From an uncultured Alphaproteobacteria bacterium (lineage in GTDB: Bacteria; Pseudomonadota; Alphaproteobacteria; HIMB59; GCA-002718135), in NCBI GenBank assembly GCA_902612825.1, contig CACMET010000007.1:1-64000 (forward strand): 64,000 nucleotides of DNA, in the 5' to 3' direction. Positions 26,953 through 36,780 of the stretch are shown here, piece after piece. Every line of letters starts with the position of its first letter. Positions within the stretch are counted from its first letter, which is position 1. A model generated the notes under the pieces. It was not told the DNA's origin and ran no database searches. It saw only the letters and a program-made list of their open reading frames with translations. Position numbers and translations under genes: made by a program.

Positions 26953-28029
26953 ATGGGAAAAAAAATAATTTCTATTAATAAAGGAAAATTATCAGAGTTT
27001 AAACTTCATAGTATTTGGCTTCGTGAAAGATTAAATGGGAGTGAATTTGTAGACCAAAATAATTTACAACGTTTATATGAACCAAGCCTTTTAGATGATA
27101 ATCTATTTATAAATTCTCATAATGTTAACGAAAATATATTAAATGTTGAATTTAGTGATGGAGCAAAAGGATCTTTTAATATCGATGATCTTTATAATGA
27201 AATCAATAATATTGATGTCATACCTGAAAAAAAAATATGGAATGTCAGTGAACAAAATTTGGAAATTTTTGATAATAATAAAATCTTTGAGAATAAAAAG
27301 GAACTTATCAATATGCTTAAAGTATTTTATCAATATGGTTATGTAATAATTGAAAATACAAAAGCAGAAGAAGATGAAGTTATAAATTTCGCTGAAAAAT
27401 TAGGCCCAGTTCGAGCAACAAATTTTGGAAAATTATTTAACGTTGTCTCAAAACCAAATCCAAATGATCTTGCCTATACTGCATTAGAGTTAACTTCGCA
27501 TTCAGATAACCCATATAGAAAGCCCGTTCCTGGAATTCAATTACTTCATTGTATTGCTAATGAATCTACAGGAGGAGACTCAAGTTTAGTTGATGGTTTT
27601 AGTGTTGCAAACTTTTTAAAACATAACCAACCTGAATTTTATAAAGTATTAACTGAAACTAATGTTACTTTTAAATTTACAGATATTGATACTATTTTAG
27701 TTGATGAAGCAAAATTAATTGAACTAGACCATAATAATAACTTTAGACAAATACGATTTAGTGGAAGACTTGATTATGTCCCATTATTAGAGGAAAATAA
27801 TCTTGATCTCTTTTATAATGCTAGAAAATATATGTTCAAACTTTGTAACTCTGATGATTTCAAAATTAAATTTAGATTAAATAAAGGAATGATTGCAATG
27901 TTTGATAACCTGAGATTATTACATGGAAGAACTAAATTTGATCCAAATACTGGTTTTAGACATCTACAAGGATGTTATATTGATCATGATGTCACTGAGG
28001 GTAAGCTTAGAAGGTTATTAAAACCCTAA
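26953..28029 (+). CDS. TauD/TfdA-family Fe(II)/2-oxoglutarate dioxygenase (gamma-butyrobetaine hydroxylase-like)
   Basis: This 358-residue protein has two parts: an N-terminal domain (residues 1-95) resembling the DUF971/GBBH N-terminal domain (FKLHSIWLRERL), and a C-terminal TauD domain. The iron ligands appear as HSD in TSHSDNPYRKPVPG and a distal His in LLHGRTKF, followed by the arginine of FRHLQGCY that binds 2-oxoglutarate. This layout matches gamma-butyrobetaine dioxygenase and trimethyllysine dioxygenase. It may hydroxylate a betaine-type substrate, but it could act on another compound. It converges on galK with a 4-nt overlap of stop codons. Confidence 0.83.
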   Translation: MGKKIISINKGKLSEFKLHSIWLRERLNGSEFVDQNNLQRLYEPSLLDDNLFINSHNVNENILNVEFSDGAKGSFNIDDLYNEINNIDVIPEKKIWNVSEQNLEIFDNNKIFENKKELINMLKVFYQYGYVIIENTKAEEDEVINFAEKLGPVRATNFGKLFNVVSKPNPNDLAYTALELTSHSDNPYRKPVPGIQLLHCIANESTGGDSSLVDGFSVANFLKHNQPEFYKVLTETNVTFKFTDIDTILVDEAKLIELDHNNNFRQIRFSGRLDYVPLLEENNLDLFYNARKYMFKLCNSDDFKIKFRLNKGMIAMFDNLRLLHGRTKFDPNTGFRHLQGCYIDHDVTEGKLRRLLKP

Positions 28030-29093
28030 TTGACTTCGAAGATCTTTTCAGCAGGATAAAAATTTAATATTTTACTATACCAATTACTAAAATTATTTCT
28101 TTCAATTAATGAAACTGTAAAACCACCAAATCCACCACCAGTCAATCTGGCGCCTAGAGCACCACATTCAACTGATCTCTGAACAATTAAATCAACATCT
28201 AAAGTAGATGCTTCAAAATCTTTAGAATATGATACGTGACTTTCATTCATTAATTCTCCAAACTCATGAATATTATTTTCTATTAAATTTTTTTTCGCAT
28301 TAATCACTCTATCATTTTCAAAAACTACATGCTTTGCTCTTTTTGCTATAGTATTATTCTCAAATTTATTTGTTTGAAAATTTTCTTTTTTAACTTCACC
28401 TAAATATTCTACACCAAGTTTTTTTTCAGCCTCTTGGAGTTCAGCAAATCTTTCATTATAAGAGCTATCTCTTAAATTTCGTTGTACTTCAGAGTCAATC
28501 AAACAAAATTTCCAATTTTCTGGAAAATTAATGAGTTCGTATTCTAAATTCTTACAATTCATAAAAAATGCTTTGCCATGAATACCAATAGAAGAAACCA
28601 TTTGATCCATTATTCCACCAGAAACATCTATATAGTTGAATTCTACTTTCTTTGCTAATTTTGCAATTTCTGGATCTTTGATTTTTGTTTCAAAAAAAGT
28701 ATTAAGTGCTTTTAGTGTAGCAACACACAATGCTGAAGATGATGAAATACCTCTTTCTAAAGGTATATCAGATGAAATAAAAATGTTTAAAAATCTAGAT
28801 GAAATCTTATTTTCATCAAAAAAAATCTGCAAACAACCTTTTATATAATCAACCCACTCATTGTTGGTTGATTTTTTGAAATCATTGAATGTTTTTTTTT
28901 CTTTAAAATGTTGAGAATAAACTATGAATTCATTAGAATTATTTTGAGATATCTCAATGGTATTTTTAAAAGATAAAAGTGTAGGCATGACATATCCACC
29001 AGTATAATCGGTATGTTCGCCGATTAAATTTACTCTTGCGTGAGCACTTTCCTTTACTTCTGCGTCTATATTAAATATATCTTTAAAACTCAT
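28026..29093 (-). CDS. galK: Galactokinase (GHMP kinase)
   Basis: This 355-residue GHMP kinase has the galactokinase signature near the N-terminus (HARVNLIGEHTDYTGGYVMP), the ATP-binding loop PLERGISSSSAL, and the third GHMP motif ARLTGGGFGGFTVSL. It would convert galactose to galactose 1-phosphate with ATP. No galT, galE or galM lies nearby, and it stands divergently, 13 bp from a GH20 hexosaminidase gene; action on an amino sugar at C1 is a possible alternative. The tight divergent spacing means at least one promoter extends into a coding sequence. Confidence 0.88.
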   Translation of the reverse strand: MSFKDIFNIDAEVKESAHARVNLIGEHTDYTGGYVMPTLLSFKNTIEISQNNSNEFIVYSQHFKEKKTFNDFKKSTNNEWVDYIKGCLQIFFDENKISSRFLNIFISSDIPLERGISSSSALCVATLKALNTFFETKIKDPEIAKLAKKVEFNYIDVSGGIMDQMVSSIGIHGKAFFMNCKNLEYELINFPENWKFCLIDSEVQRNLRDSSYNERFAELQEAEKKLGVEYLGEVKKENFQTNKFENNTIAKRAKHVVFENDRVINAKKNLIENNIHEFGELMNESHVSYSKDFEASTLDVDLIVQRSVECGALGARLTGGGFGGFTVSLIERNNFSNWYSKILNFYPAEKIFEVN

Positions 29094-29106
29094 AAAATTA
29101 CTAGTT

Positions 29107-30969
29107 ATGACTAATCAAATTAATATATCTTTTACAAATGAAAATAAATTAAAAATTATTCTTCATGATAAATTAGTAGATTCAAATTTGAAACTGTGTT
29201 TCTCATTAATTTATTCAATAAAATCTATATCAGGAGGGGAAATAACTAAGCAAATTGGACGTTATTACGAGTTATCTATAAAAAAAAATACAATTTTATT
29301 AGATTTACAAATTCCTAAAATTGGTAACTTCAACCTTTCGTGTGGTCCGGAAGGTATTTTCATTATTGATACATTAAACAATAGTAAATTAAATATAAAT
29401 GTTTCAGATTTGATATTTGAAAAACCAATTAAAAAGAAAACTTATGAAGATTTAAAAACAAAAAATTTTACACCTATTATTCCTGAGCCAGAAAAAATTC
29501 ATTTACAAAATGAATTTATAAATATTGAAAATAAAACATTTAATCTAAATACAGAAATTGAAATTATTTCTAATTTGCAAAATATTATTTCCAAATTGGA
29601 TTTTAATTTTACTTCTGAAAAAGGATTTCCAATTTTTTTTAAAAAAGATGATCACTTATTAAACGATCAATATTTTATGCAGATAACAAAAGATAATATT
29701 GAGATTAAATACAATACTTATGGTGGAAAGCTATATGGTCTTATATCTTTAGTTCATTTAATTGATTTCTATCAAACAAAGCTTCCAATTTGTACAATTC
29801 ACGATAATCCAAAATATCAATGGAGAGGAATGCATCTCGATTGTGCAAGACAATTCTATACTATTGATGAAATCAAACGTTTATTTAATTACATGGCATT
29901 ATTTAAGCTTAATAGATTTCATTGGCATTTAACAGATAACGAAGCGTGGAGAATTGAAATTAAAAAATATCCAGATCTAGCATTAAATGGGGGATACAGA
30001 GGATATAATTTTAAAATACCACCATTGTACGGAAGTGGTTATGATAAATACGGCGGATATTACTCACAGGAAGATATCAAAGATTTAATTATATATGCAA
30101 AAAAATTAAATATCGAAATTATGCCTGAAATTGATTTACCAGCACATTCTTGGGCATTACTAGAAATTATGCCAGAACTTAGAGAACAGTCTTCAAATAT
30201 AGTTAGTGAAGATGTTGGTTCGTATAAGAATAATACAATAAATCCTTCCTTAGAAAAAACTATAACTTTTTTAAAAGATATGTTGAATGAAGTAAGTGAT
30301 ATTTTCTCATATGATGTAATTCATGTTGGCGTTGATGAAAGACCAAGTAATGCCTGGGAAGGTTCTCCAGCAATTATCGAGTTTATGAAAAAAAATAATA
30401 TTAAATCACAAGAGGAATATCAAGATTACTATATGAATTTTTTAATAGATTTTCTAAAATCAAAAAATAAAAGAACAGCTGCATGGAATGAGGCGGCAGT
30501 GTCTCCTCATATCGATCATGGTGTGGGTGGAAGTGCTGGAAAAATTGATAAATCATGTTTGATCTTTTCATGGGAGCATTCAGATGTTGCAAAAGAAACT
30601 ACAAATAAGGGATTTGAAACAATACTTTGTCCCGGTCAAAAAACATATTTTGATATGGCTTATAATAATTCAACTGAAGAAAGAGGTATTTGTTGGGCTG
30701 CAACTATAGAAGTAAAAGATATTTATGAATGGGACCCAATAAAAGATTTAAATAAATCAGAATTGATAAAAGGGTTACAAGGTCAACTGTGGTCAGAGAC
30801 AATTACAGATAAAAAATTTTTTGATCAAATGATAAACCCAAGATTAGCAACTTTATCAGAAGTTGCATGGAAAGGAAAAATTTCAAGAAAATGGATAGAA
30901 TTTCGTTCAGCACTTCTACATTCTATGGATTTTTTAAAAAAATTAGGCTGGCGATATCACAATTTTTAA
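29107..30969 (+). CDS. Cytoplasmic beta-N-acetylhexosaminidase (GH20)
   Basis: This 620-residue enzyme hydrolyses terminal beta-linked N-acetylhexosamine. The GH20 catalytic domain starts near residue 235 (YQWRGMHLDCARQFYTIDEI) and holds the catalytic pair Asp410-Glu411 in VGVDERPSNAW, plus HWHLTDNEAWRIE and a C-terminal LWSETI. The first 230 residues form the family's non-catalytic beta domains. There is no signal peptide, so it should act in the cytoplasm on imported oligosaccharides such as chitobiose-like or glycoprotein-derived fragments. It leads a long amino-sugar operon that includes a sugar importer, NagA and SIS isomerases. Confidence 0.92.
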   Translation: MTNQINISFTNENKLKIILHDKLVDSNLKLCFSLIYSIKSISGGEITKQIGRYYELSIKKNTILLDLQIPKIGNFNLSCGPEGIFIIDTLNNSKLNINVSDLIFEKPIKKKTYEDLKTKNFTPIIPEPEKIHLQNEFINIENKTFNLNTEIEIISNLQNIISKLDFNFTSEKGFPIFFKKDDHLLNDQYFMQITKDNIEIKYNTYGGKLYGLISLVHLIDFYQTKLPICTIHDNPKYQWRGMHLDCARQFYTIDEIKRLFNYMALFKLNRFHWHLTDNEAWRIEIKKYPDLALNGGYRGYNFKIPPLYGSGYDKYGGYYSQEDIKDLIIYAKKLNIEIMPEIDLPAHSWALLEIMPELREQSSNIVSEDVGSYKNNTINPSLEKTITFLKDMLNEVSDIFSYDVIHVGVDERPSNAWEGSPAIIEFMKKNNIKSQEEYQDYYMNFLIDFLKSKNKRTAAWNEAAVSPHIDHGVGGSAGKIDKSCLIFSWEHSDVAKETTNKGFETILCPGQKTYFDMAYNNSTEERGICWAATIEVKDIYEWDPIKDLNKSELIKGLQGQLWSETITDKKFFDQMINPRLATLSEVAWKGKISRKWIEFRSALLHSMDFLKKLGWRYHNF

Positions 30970-30987
30970 TGTTAAAGTAAAATAAAT

Positions 30988-32133
30988 ATGAAAATAGGCG
31001 CAGTCGGTTTTGGGAGTAGGACAGCAGGTGTTTATAATGAATTTTCAAAAGTTAATCCAAATTTTGAAATGGTTGCTTATGTAGATCCTCAGCCAATAGG
31101 TAAAGATTTTGCTGAGAAAAATAATTTTTTTCCAAATAAATCATATTCAAGTTTAAACGAAATGTTGGATCGAGAGAAACTAGATATGTTAATGATTGGG
31201 TCCCCCAATCATTTACATTTAGATCATATTAAGCTTGGATTAAGAGCAGGATTACAAATATTTGCTGAGAAACCTATAGTAATAAGCGAACAAGAAACTT
31301 TTGAGTTAGCAAAATTAATAAAAGAATATGGCAAAGAAAGAATTATTGTTGGCTTAGTTTTAAGATATTCACAGCAAGCAAGATCTGTGAGAAAATTATT
31401 AGATCAAAATGCTATTGGAAATATAATATCGATTGAAGCTTCAGAACATATCGTACCTTCGCACGGTGCTTTTTTTATGAGAAACTGGAGAAGAAAACAA
31501 AAATATTCTGGAGGCTTTATGCTGGAAAAATGTTGTCATGACATTGACTTTTATTCAATGATTACGAAGAGCAGACCTATTAAAGTTGCTAGTTTTGGTT
31601 CAAGAAGATCTTTTATACCCGAAAATCTTCCAGAGGGTTCTCATGAACAATATACAAAAGACAGGTTAAAAGGTTGGGAGTCAAAATCAAATGTTTTTGA
31701 TAGTGATGCTGATATTGTCGATCATCAAGTAGCAATAATAGAATATGCAAATAAAGCAGTACTATCTTTTCATACTAATATGAAAGTTCCAGACGAATTT
31801 CGAAGATTTGCAGTCATAGGATCTGCGGGAATGATTGAGGGAGATTTTGTTAAAGGATTTATGAAAGCTCATGATGAAAATAATAATGTACTTATTGATG
31901 AAGATTATGGAGCAGCTTTTGGAAAAGAAATTAAAGGTCATTATGGCGCAGATAGCATGATGGCTCAAGACATTAACAATTATTTATTAAAAAATAATAA
32001 AGAATTACCAGTCGGTGTAATAGAATGTATGGAGGCAGGAATTGTTGCTATGAAAATTGATGAAGCTAGAAATACTGGTAAAGTAATTGACTTAACAAGC
32101 ACTTGGGATAAATTCGACTCCCTATTAAATTAG
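30988..32133 (+). CDS. Gfo/Idh/MocA-family oxidoreductase
   Basis: This 381-residue protein starts MKIGAVGFGSRTAGVYNEFS, a Rossmann motif with GFGSRTAG, has FAEKPIVISEQ for the EKP motif, and MLEKCCHDIDFY for the active-site region. The family uses tightly held NAD(P) to oxidise sugars or cleave glycosides through keto intermediates. Set between the GH20 gene and the sugar permeases with gaps of 18 and 5 nt, it is part of the amino-sugar operon and may oxidise the released sugar or cleave an unusual glycosidic bond. Confidence 0.87.
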   Translation: MKIGAVGFGSRTAGVYNEFSKVNPNFEMVAYVDPQPIGKDFAEKNNFFPNKSYSSLNEMLDREKLDMLMIGSPNHLHLDHIKLGLRAGLQIFAEKPIVISEQETFELAKLIKEYGKERIIVGLVLRYSQQARSVRKLLDQNAIGNIISIEASEHIVPSHGAFFMRNWRRKQKYSGGFMLEKCCHDIDFYSMITKSRPIKVASFGSRRSFIPENLPEGSHEQYTKDRLKGWESKSNVFDSDADIVDHQVAIIEYANKAVLSFHTNMKVPDEFRRFAVIGSAGMIEGDFVKGFMKAHDENNNVLIDEDYGAAFGKEIKGHYGADSMMAQDINNYLLKNNKELPVGVIECMEAGIVAMKIDEARNTGKVIDLTSTWDKFDSLLN

Positions 32134-32138
32134 TAATT

Positions 32139-33038
32139 ATGAATCAAAAATTAAAATCATATACCGCCCAAACATATATAGCATATGCACTAATTGCTCC
32201 TGCTGCTATTTATATAATTCTTATTGTTGCTTGGCCATTATTAGAAACAATTAGATTATCTTTTACAAATTCTAGTTTAGCAGGAGAAGATTATGTTGGT
32301 TTAGAAAATTATCAAAAAATGTTTTCTAGTAAAAAATTTAATGGAATAGTGACCAGAACATTTGTTTGGATGTTTTTTTCAGTCTCTTTAAAACTTATCA
32401 TTGGTTTAATTGGAGCTGTTTTACTTAATGCTAATTTAAAAGGAAGATCAATTTTCAGAGTGCTTGTAATGCCTCCATGGGTAGTTCCAATTGCAATTGG
32501 TATGCTTGGCTGGTTATGGTTATATAACGGGTATTTTGGAATTATCGCAGGTGTAGGTATGCGAACTGGTATTTTGGACGGTCCTTTTGGATTTCTTGCT
32601 TACAAACAAAGTGCCTTTATTTCTACAATCATTGCCGATGTTTGGGTTGGAACACCAATGGTAACCGTTTTCTTTCTAGCTGCAATGCAGGGTGTGCCAA
32701 GAGATTTATATGAAGCTGCTTATTGTGATGGCGCTTCAAGATGGGATAGATTTTTTAAAATCACATTACCTCAAATCACTCCTGTCATTATTACAATGTC
32801 ATTACTATCTGCTATTTGGACATTCAACTCATTTGAAATAATTTGGATATTGACTGAAGGTGGGCCAAGAGGTTCAACAACTACATTAATTATCGACACC
32901 TATAAACAAGCATTAGGCAATTATAAATTTGGAAGAGGTGCTGCTAGAGCCGTAGTCGTAATGATTTTACTAATGTTATTTGCAGGATTTTACTTAGCTT
33001 TACTTGCTAGAATTAATAAGAAAATTTCTCATGAATAA
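32139..33038 (+). CDS. Sugar ABC permease, MalF type
   Basis: This 299-residue inner-membrane permease has six predicted helices (first: YIAYALIAPAAIYIILIVAWPLL), the SFTNSSL segment after TM1, and the ATPase-docking loop DLYEAAYCDGASRWDRFFKI with the EAA-G motif. It should pair with one of the two MalG-type permeases that follow. Its stop overlaps the next start by 8 nt. No ATPase gene belongs to this operon. Confidence 0.92.
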   Translation: MNQKLKSYTAQTYIAYALIAPAAIYIILIVAWPLLETIRLSFTNSSLAGEDYVGLENYQKMFSSKKFNGIVTRTFVWMFFSVSLKLIIGLIGAVLLNANLKGRSIFRVLVMPPWVVPIAIGMLGWLWLYNGYFGIIAGVGMRTGILDGPFGFLAYKQSAFISTIIADVWVGTPMVTVFFLAAMQGVPRDLYEAAYCDGASRWDRFFKITLPQITPVIITMSLLSAIWTFNSFEIIWILTEGGPRGSTTTLIIDTYKQALGNYKFGRGAARAVVVMILLMLFAGFYLALLARINKKISHE

Positions 33039-33870
33039 ATATAATCCTTTTGAAAAAATATTGATCTATTTTGGCATCTTTGTCTTCATGACTTTTATTC
33101 TTTTGCCTTTTATTGAAATGTTTTATGCATCGCTTCGTCCCTTAGATCATTTATTTAGATCTCCATACCAATTTTATTCAGATGATTTATCTTTTTGGGC
33201 TTATCAAGAAATGTGGAATACGGTACCAATGCTTGGAAGATATATCTTTAATAGTTTTTTTCTGGCTTCCTGTGTTGCTATACTAACTCTTATATTTGTT
33301 ATTCCTGCAGCCTACGCATACGCACGTTTTAAATTTCCAGCTAAGAATACGAGCTTATACATACTCTTAGCAATTAATATGTTTTCAGGAGCAGTAATTT
33401 TAATACCTTTATACAAATTGTTAAGGACTTTAGGTTTATTAAATAGTTATCAATCTATGATAATTCCTGGTGTTGCTTTTTTAATACCAACTGCAATTTG
33501 GTTGCTAAAATCTTACTTTGAGAAAATACCAATAGATTTAGAAGAGGCAGCTTTTGTAGATGGGGCTTCAAGAGTACAAATACTCAGACATATCATAGCT
33601 CCTTTGAGTACACCTGGCTTAGTTGTAGTTGGTATTTATGCATTCATAGGCGCATATGCTCAACAATTCTTATTTGCGATTACGTTTAATCAGAAAAAAG
33701 AATATATGCCAATTCCAACAGGGTTATATGAATTTATAGGATATCAAAGCGTTAAATGGAATGAAATGATGGCAGCAGCCTTAGTAGGGATGTTACCAGT
33801 TTTATTATTATTTGTATTTTTACAAAAGTATATTGTAGAGGGGCTTACTGCTGGTGCGGTAAAAAACTAA
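33031..33870 (+). CDS. Sugar ABC permease, MalG type (copy 1)
   Basis: This 279-residue MalG-type permease has six helices and the EAA loop DLEEAAFVDGASRVQILRH. ATG 33031 is chosen, giving MNKYNPFEKIL, which aligns with copy 2; an in-frame TTG at 33004 would lie deep inside the preceding gene. By eye about 36 of 279 residues differ from copy 2 just downstream (about 87% identity), so this is a tandem duplication. A 68-nt block over the EAA loop (33523-33590) is identical at the DNA level to 34364-34431. Confidence 0.92.
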   Translation: MNKYNPFEKILIYFGIFVFMTFILLPFIEMFYASLRPLDHLFRSPYQFYSDDLSFWAYQEMWNTVPMLGRYIFNSFFLASCVAILTLIFVIPAAYAYARFKFPAKNTSLYILLAINMFSGAVILIPLYKLLRTLGLLNSYQSMIIPGVAFLIPTAIWLLKSYFEKIPIDLEEAAFVDGASRVQILRHIIAPLSTPGLVVVGIYAFIGAYAQQFLFAITFNQKKEYMPIPTGLYEFIGYQSVKWNEMMAAALVGMLPVLLLFVFLQKYIVEGLTAGAVKN

Positions 33871-33871
33871 A

Positions 33872-34711
33872 TTGGATAAATATAATATATACGAAAAGAT
33901 ATTATTATATTCAGGAATACTAGTCTTTATGATTTTTATTCTTTTGCCTTTTGTCGAAATGTTTTATGCATCACTTCGACCGTTAGATCATTTATTTAGA
34001 TCTCCATATCAATTTTATTCAGATGATTTATCTTTTTGGGCCTATAGAGAAATGTGGAATACAGTTCCAATGCTTCCACGATATATTTTTAACAGTTTTT
34101 TTCTTGCCTCAGTAACTTCTATTATTACTTTGCTTTTTGTAATTCCTGCAGCTTACTCTTATGCACGTTTTAAATTTCCTTTTAAAAATTCTTCACTCTA
34201 TATTTTATTAGCAATTAATATGTTTTCAGGAGCAGTTTTATTAATTCCTCTCTATAAAGTATTAAGAACATTTGGTTTGCTAAATACATATCAAGCTATG
34301 ATTGTTCCCGGTGTTGCTTTTTTAATTCCAACTGCAATTTGGCTGCTAAAGTCTTACTTTGAAAAAATACCAATAGATTTAGAAGAGGCAGCTTTTGTAG
34401 ATGGGGCTTCAAGAGTACAAATACTCAGACACATAATCGCACCTCTTAGTACCCCTGGTCTGGTAGTTGTTGGGATATACGCTTTTATAGGATCTTATGC
34501 TCAACAATTCTTATTTGCGATTACATTTAATCAGAAAAAAGAATATATGCCTATCCCTTCAGGGCTGTATGAATTTATTGGTTACACAACAGTCAAATGG
34601 AATGAAATGATGGCAGCCTCTCTTGTTGGGATTGCCCCTGTCTTAATAATTTTCCTTTTTCTACAGAAATATATTGTTGCTGGACTCACTTCTGGGGCAG
34701 TAAAAAACTAG
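33872..34711 (+). CDS. Sugar ABC permease, MalG type (copy 2, tandem duplicate)
   Basis: A second full-length MalG-type permease of 279 residues, beginning with TTG one base after the stop of copy 1 and aligning with it from residue 1 to the end without gaps. Differences cluster in membrane helices (for example residues 81-86 and the last two helices), while the periplasmic loop RPLDHLFRSPYQFYSDDLSF and the EAA loop are unchanged. Both copies look intact. Two versions could form alternative heterodimers with the MalF-type subunit, or the pore could now hold both. Confidence 0.92.
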   Translation: MDKYNIYEKILLYSGILVFMIFILLPFVEMFYASLRPLDHLFRSPYQFYSDDLSFWAYREMWNTVPMLPRYIFNSFFLASVTSIITLLFVIPAAYSYARFKFPFKNSSLYILLAINMFSGAVLLIPLYKVLRTFGLLNTYQAMIVPGVAFLIPTAIWLLKSYFEKIPIDLEEAAFVDGASRVQILRHIIAPLSTPGLVVVGIYAFIGSYAQQFLFAITFNQKKEYMPIPSGLYEFIGYTTVKWNEMMAASLVGIAPVLIIFLFLQKYIVAGLTSGAVKN

Positions 34712-34786
34712 AAAAATACCCAAAAACTAACTTGCTTCATAGAGCCAGTTAATGTTATCTCTTTTTTATATTTAAATGGAGGAATT

Positions 34787-35998
34787 ATGAATTTCAAAAA
34801 ACTATCTTCATTTCTTACAATAGCTATACTTTCACTAGTTGGTTTTAAAACTTATGCTGCTGAAGTACACGGAGTATTTTGTGGCGGTGAGCTTCGACCT
34901 AATTATGTTGAAATAGCCGATAAGTACATGGAAGACAATCCTGGAGTTACTGTAACTCTAGAGGCTGTTCCTTGGGGAACATGTCAGGATAAAGTAATCA
35001 ATCTTGCTATTGCAGGTGATCCTGTTGCATTTTCATATGTTGGATCAAGAACTCTAAAAGGTCTTGCAGAAAACGGACATATTTTAGAAACAAATATACC
35101 TGCTTCTCAAAAAGCAATGTATCAACCAGGTATCCTAAACACAGTTACACACATGGGTAAAACTTGGGGTTTCCCTCATGCGTTTTCAACTAAAGCACTT
35201 TTCATGAATTGTGGTCTTTTAGAAAAAGCAGGTGTTGCATGTGAAGGTCCTCAAACTTGGGATGAATTATATTCAATGGCTGAAGCTGTAACAAAAAATG
35301 TTGATGGAGCAGCAGGAATTGGACTAGCTGGTAAAGATTTTGATAATACTATGCACCAATTCTTAAACTACCTATACAGTAATGGAGGACAAGTTATTGA
35401 TCCAATGTCAAACGAAATAACTTTGAATTCATCTAATACTGTTGAAACATTAGAATTTTATGGAAAGTTAGCAAACGTTGCTCAGGAAGGTCCTTTAGCT
35501 TGGGAGAGATCTCAGTTAACAGAACTATTTAATGATGAAAAAATTGCTATGTATATTAATGGACCTTGGGGTAGAGGTCAGCATAAGGAAGGTCTAGATG
35601 TTAAAACAGTTAGAATTCCTGCTGGACCACAAGGAAATCAAGGTACTCTTTTAATCACTGATAGTGTTGCAGTTTTCTCAAACACAGGTGTTGAAAAAGA
35701 AGCAATGGAATTAGCTAGCATAATCACATCAGGTGACTCTCAATACAGTCTTGATACTGATTGGGGTCTAACACCAATTATGCAATATCCTCAAATTGGA
35801 AATGAAGCTCCATACAATGAAGATTATTGGATGATGTTTATTGATGCGATTGGCGATGGTGGACCAGAGCCACTATTTGTAGACTACAAAGCTTTTCAAA
35901 CTGTTATGAACTCTATGATCCAAGGAGCAATTCTTGGTGAAGGAGATGCTGCGGATTTAGTAGCTGAAGCAGCTGAAGAGTTAGAAGAATACAAATAA
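34787..35998 (+). CDS. Sugar ABC periplasmic binding protein
   Basis: This 403-residue MalE/SBP_bac_1-type binding protein has a signal peptide (MNFKKLSSFLTIAILSLVG, cleavage after TYA) and the family segments FSYVGSRTLKGLAENGHI, WDELYSMAEAVTKN and MYINGPWGRGQHKEG. Unlike most such operons it lies after its permeases. It has its own 75-bp leader and TGGAGG at 34777-34782, four nt before ATG. The amino-sugar genes around it make an N-acetylhexosamine oligosaccharide the likely ligand. A strong hairpin follows 12 nt after the stop. Confidence 0.92.
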   Translation: MNFKKLSSFLTIAILSLVGFKTYAAEVHGVFCGGELRPNYVEIADKYMEDNPGVTVTLEAVPWGTCQDKVINLAIAGDPVAFSYVGSRTLKGLAENGHILETNIPASQKAMYQPGILNTVTHMGKTWGFPHAFSTKALFMNCGLLEKAGVACEGPQTWDELYSMAEAVTKNVDGAAGIGLAGKDFDNTMHQFLNYLYSNGGQVIDPMSNEITLNSSNTVETLEFYGKLANVAQEGPLAWERSQLTELFNDEKIAMYINGPWGRGQHKEGLDVKTVRIPAGPQGNQGTLLITDSVAVFSNTGVEKEAMELASIITSGDSQYSLDTDWGLTPIMQYPQIGNEAPYNEDYWMMFIDAIGDGGPEPLFVDYKAFQTVMNSMIQGAILGEGDAADLVAEAAEELEEYK

Positions 35999-36009
35999 TT
36001 ACATTATTT

Positions 36010-36034
36010 TGCTAGGGCAATATTTGCCCTAGCA
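36010..36034 (+). terminator. Stem-loop after binding-protein gene (no T tract)
   Basis: TGCTAGGGCAA (36010-36020), loop TAT, and TTGCCCTAGCA (36024-36034) form a perfect 11-bp stem 12 nt after the binding-protein stop. No run of Ts follows, so it is more likely an mRNA 3'-end stabiliser or processing stop than a true terminator; transcription may continue into the SIS gene that starts 18 nt later. Confidence 0.75.
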
Positions 36035-36051
36035 TCTAATATAAAATCTAA

Positions 36052-36780
36052 ATGAGTAAATTAACAAGATCTTATTCCTCAAAAATTAATTCAATTTTAA
36101 AGAAGATATTAAAAGAAGAAGAAAAAAAATTTTTACAGTGTGCTAAGTTAATTAGTAAATCATATAAAAAGGGTGGGCAGTTATATATTTTTGGAACTGG
36201 ACACTCTAGATTACTCGGAGAAGAATCATTTCATAGAGCAGGTGGTTTTGCTGCCGCATGTCCAATAAGAGATGATGATCTCAGTTTTAAAAAAGGAGCA
36301 AGAAAGGCCACTGCTTTAGAAAGAACTCCAAATATTGCAAAAAAAGCTCTAGCTAAATATAAAATTACTAGCAAAGATATATTGATGATTGTATCTAATT
36401 CAGGTGTCAATCATGCTCCAGTTGAAGCAGCTTTGATTGCTAAGAAAAAGAAAATAAAAACTATTTCACTAACATCTGTAAAATACTCAAAACAAGCTCC
36501 TCTATCTAAATTGAATAAAAGATTATTTGAAATAACGGATATATTCATCGATAATAAGATTCCACCTGGTGATGCAATTATAAATATTAAAGATAATATG
36601 GTTGGGCCAGCTTCAACAATTACAGGATCTTTTATTTTAAATTCAATTTTAATTGAAGTTGCAAATATCTTAAAAAATGAAAAATTGTTTCCATTCTATA
36701 TCAGTGTAAATATGCCAAATGCTAAAAGAAATAATGACAAATTAGAGAAAAAATTTAGTAAGATTAATCCTCATTTATAA
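36052..36780 (+). CDS. SIS-domain sugar isomerase-like protein (UPF0309-like)
   Basis: This 242-residue protein has one SIS (sugar isomerase) domain. IFGTGHSRLLGEESFHRAGGF and MIVSNSGVNHAPVEAA contain the loops that hold a sugar phosphate, and the sequence matches the UPF0309 branch, related to MurQ and GmhA. The N-terminal 50 residues are helical and lysine-rich. In an operon with nagA and a second SIS enzyme it likely acts on an amino-sugar phosphate, but its exact reaction is unknown. Confidence 0.83.
   Translation: MSKLTRSYSSKINSILKKILKEEEKKFLQCAKLISKSYKKGGQLYIFGTGHSRLLGEESFHRAGGFAAACPIRDDDLSFKKGARKATALERTPNIAKKALAKYKITSKDILMIVSNSGVNHAPVEAALIAKKKKIKTISLTSVKYSKQAPLSKLNKRLFEITDIFIDNKIPPGDAIINIKDNMVGPASTITGSFILNSILIEVANILKNEKLFPFYISVNMPNAKRNNDKLEKKFSKINPHL

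Noticed and set aside
33031-34711. Tandem permeases as an insertion element or assembly duplication
   Set aside because: The copies differ at many silent and replacement sites and have different start codons, so they are a true old duplication and not a repeated contig end; no terminal repeats or transposase genes are present.
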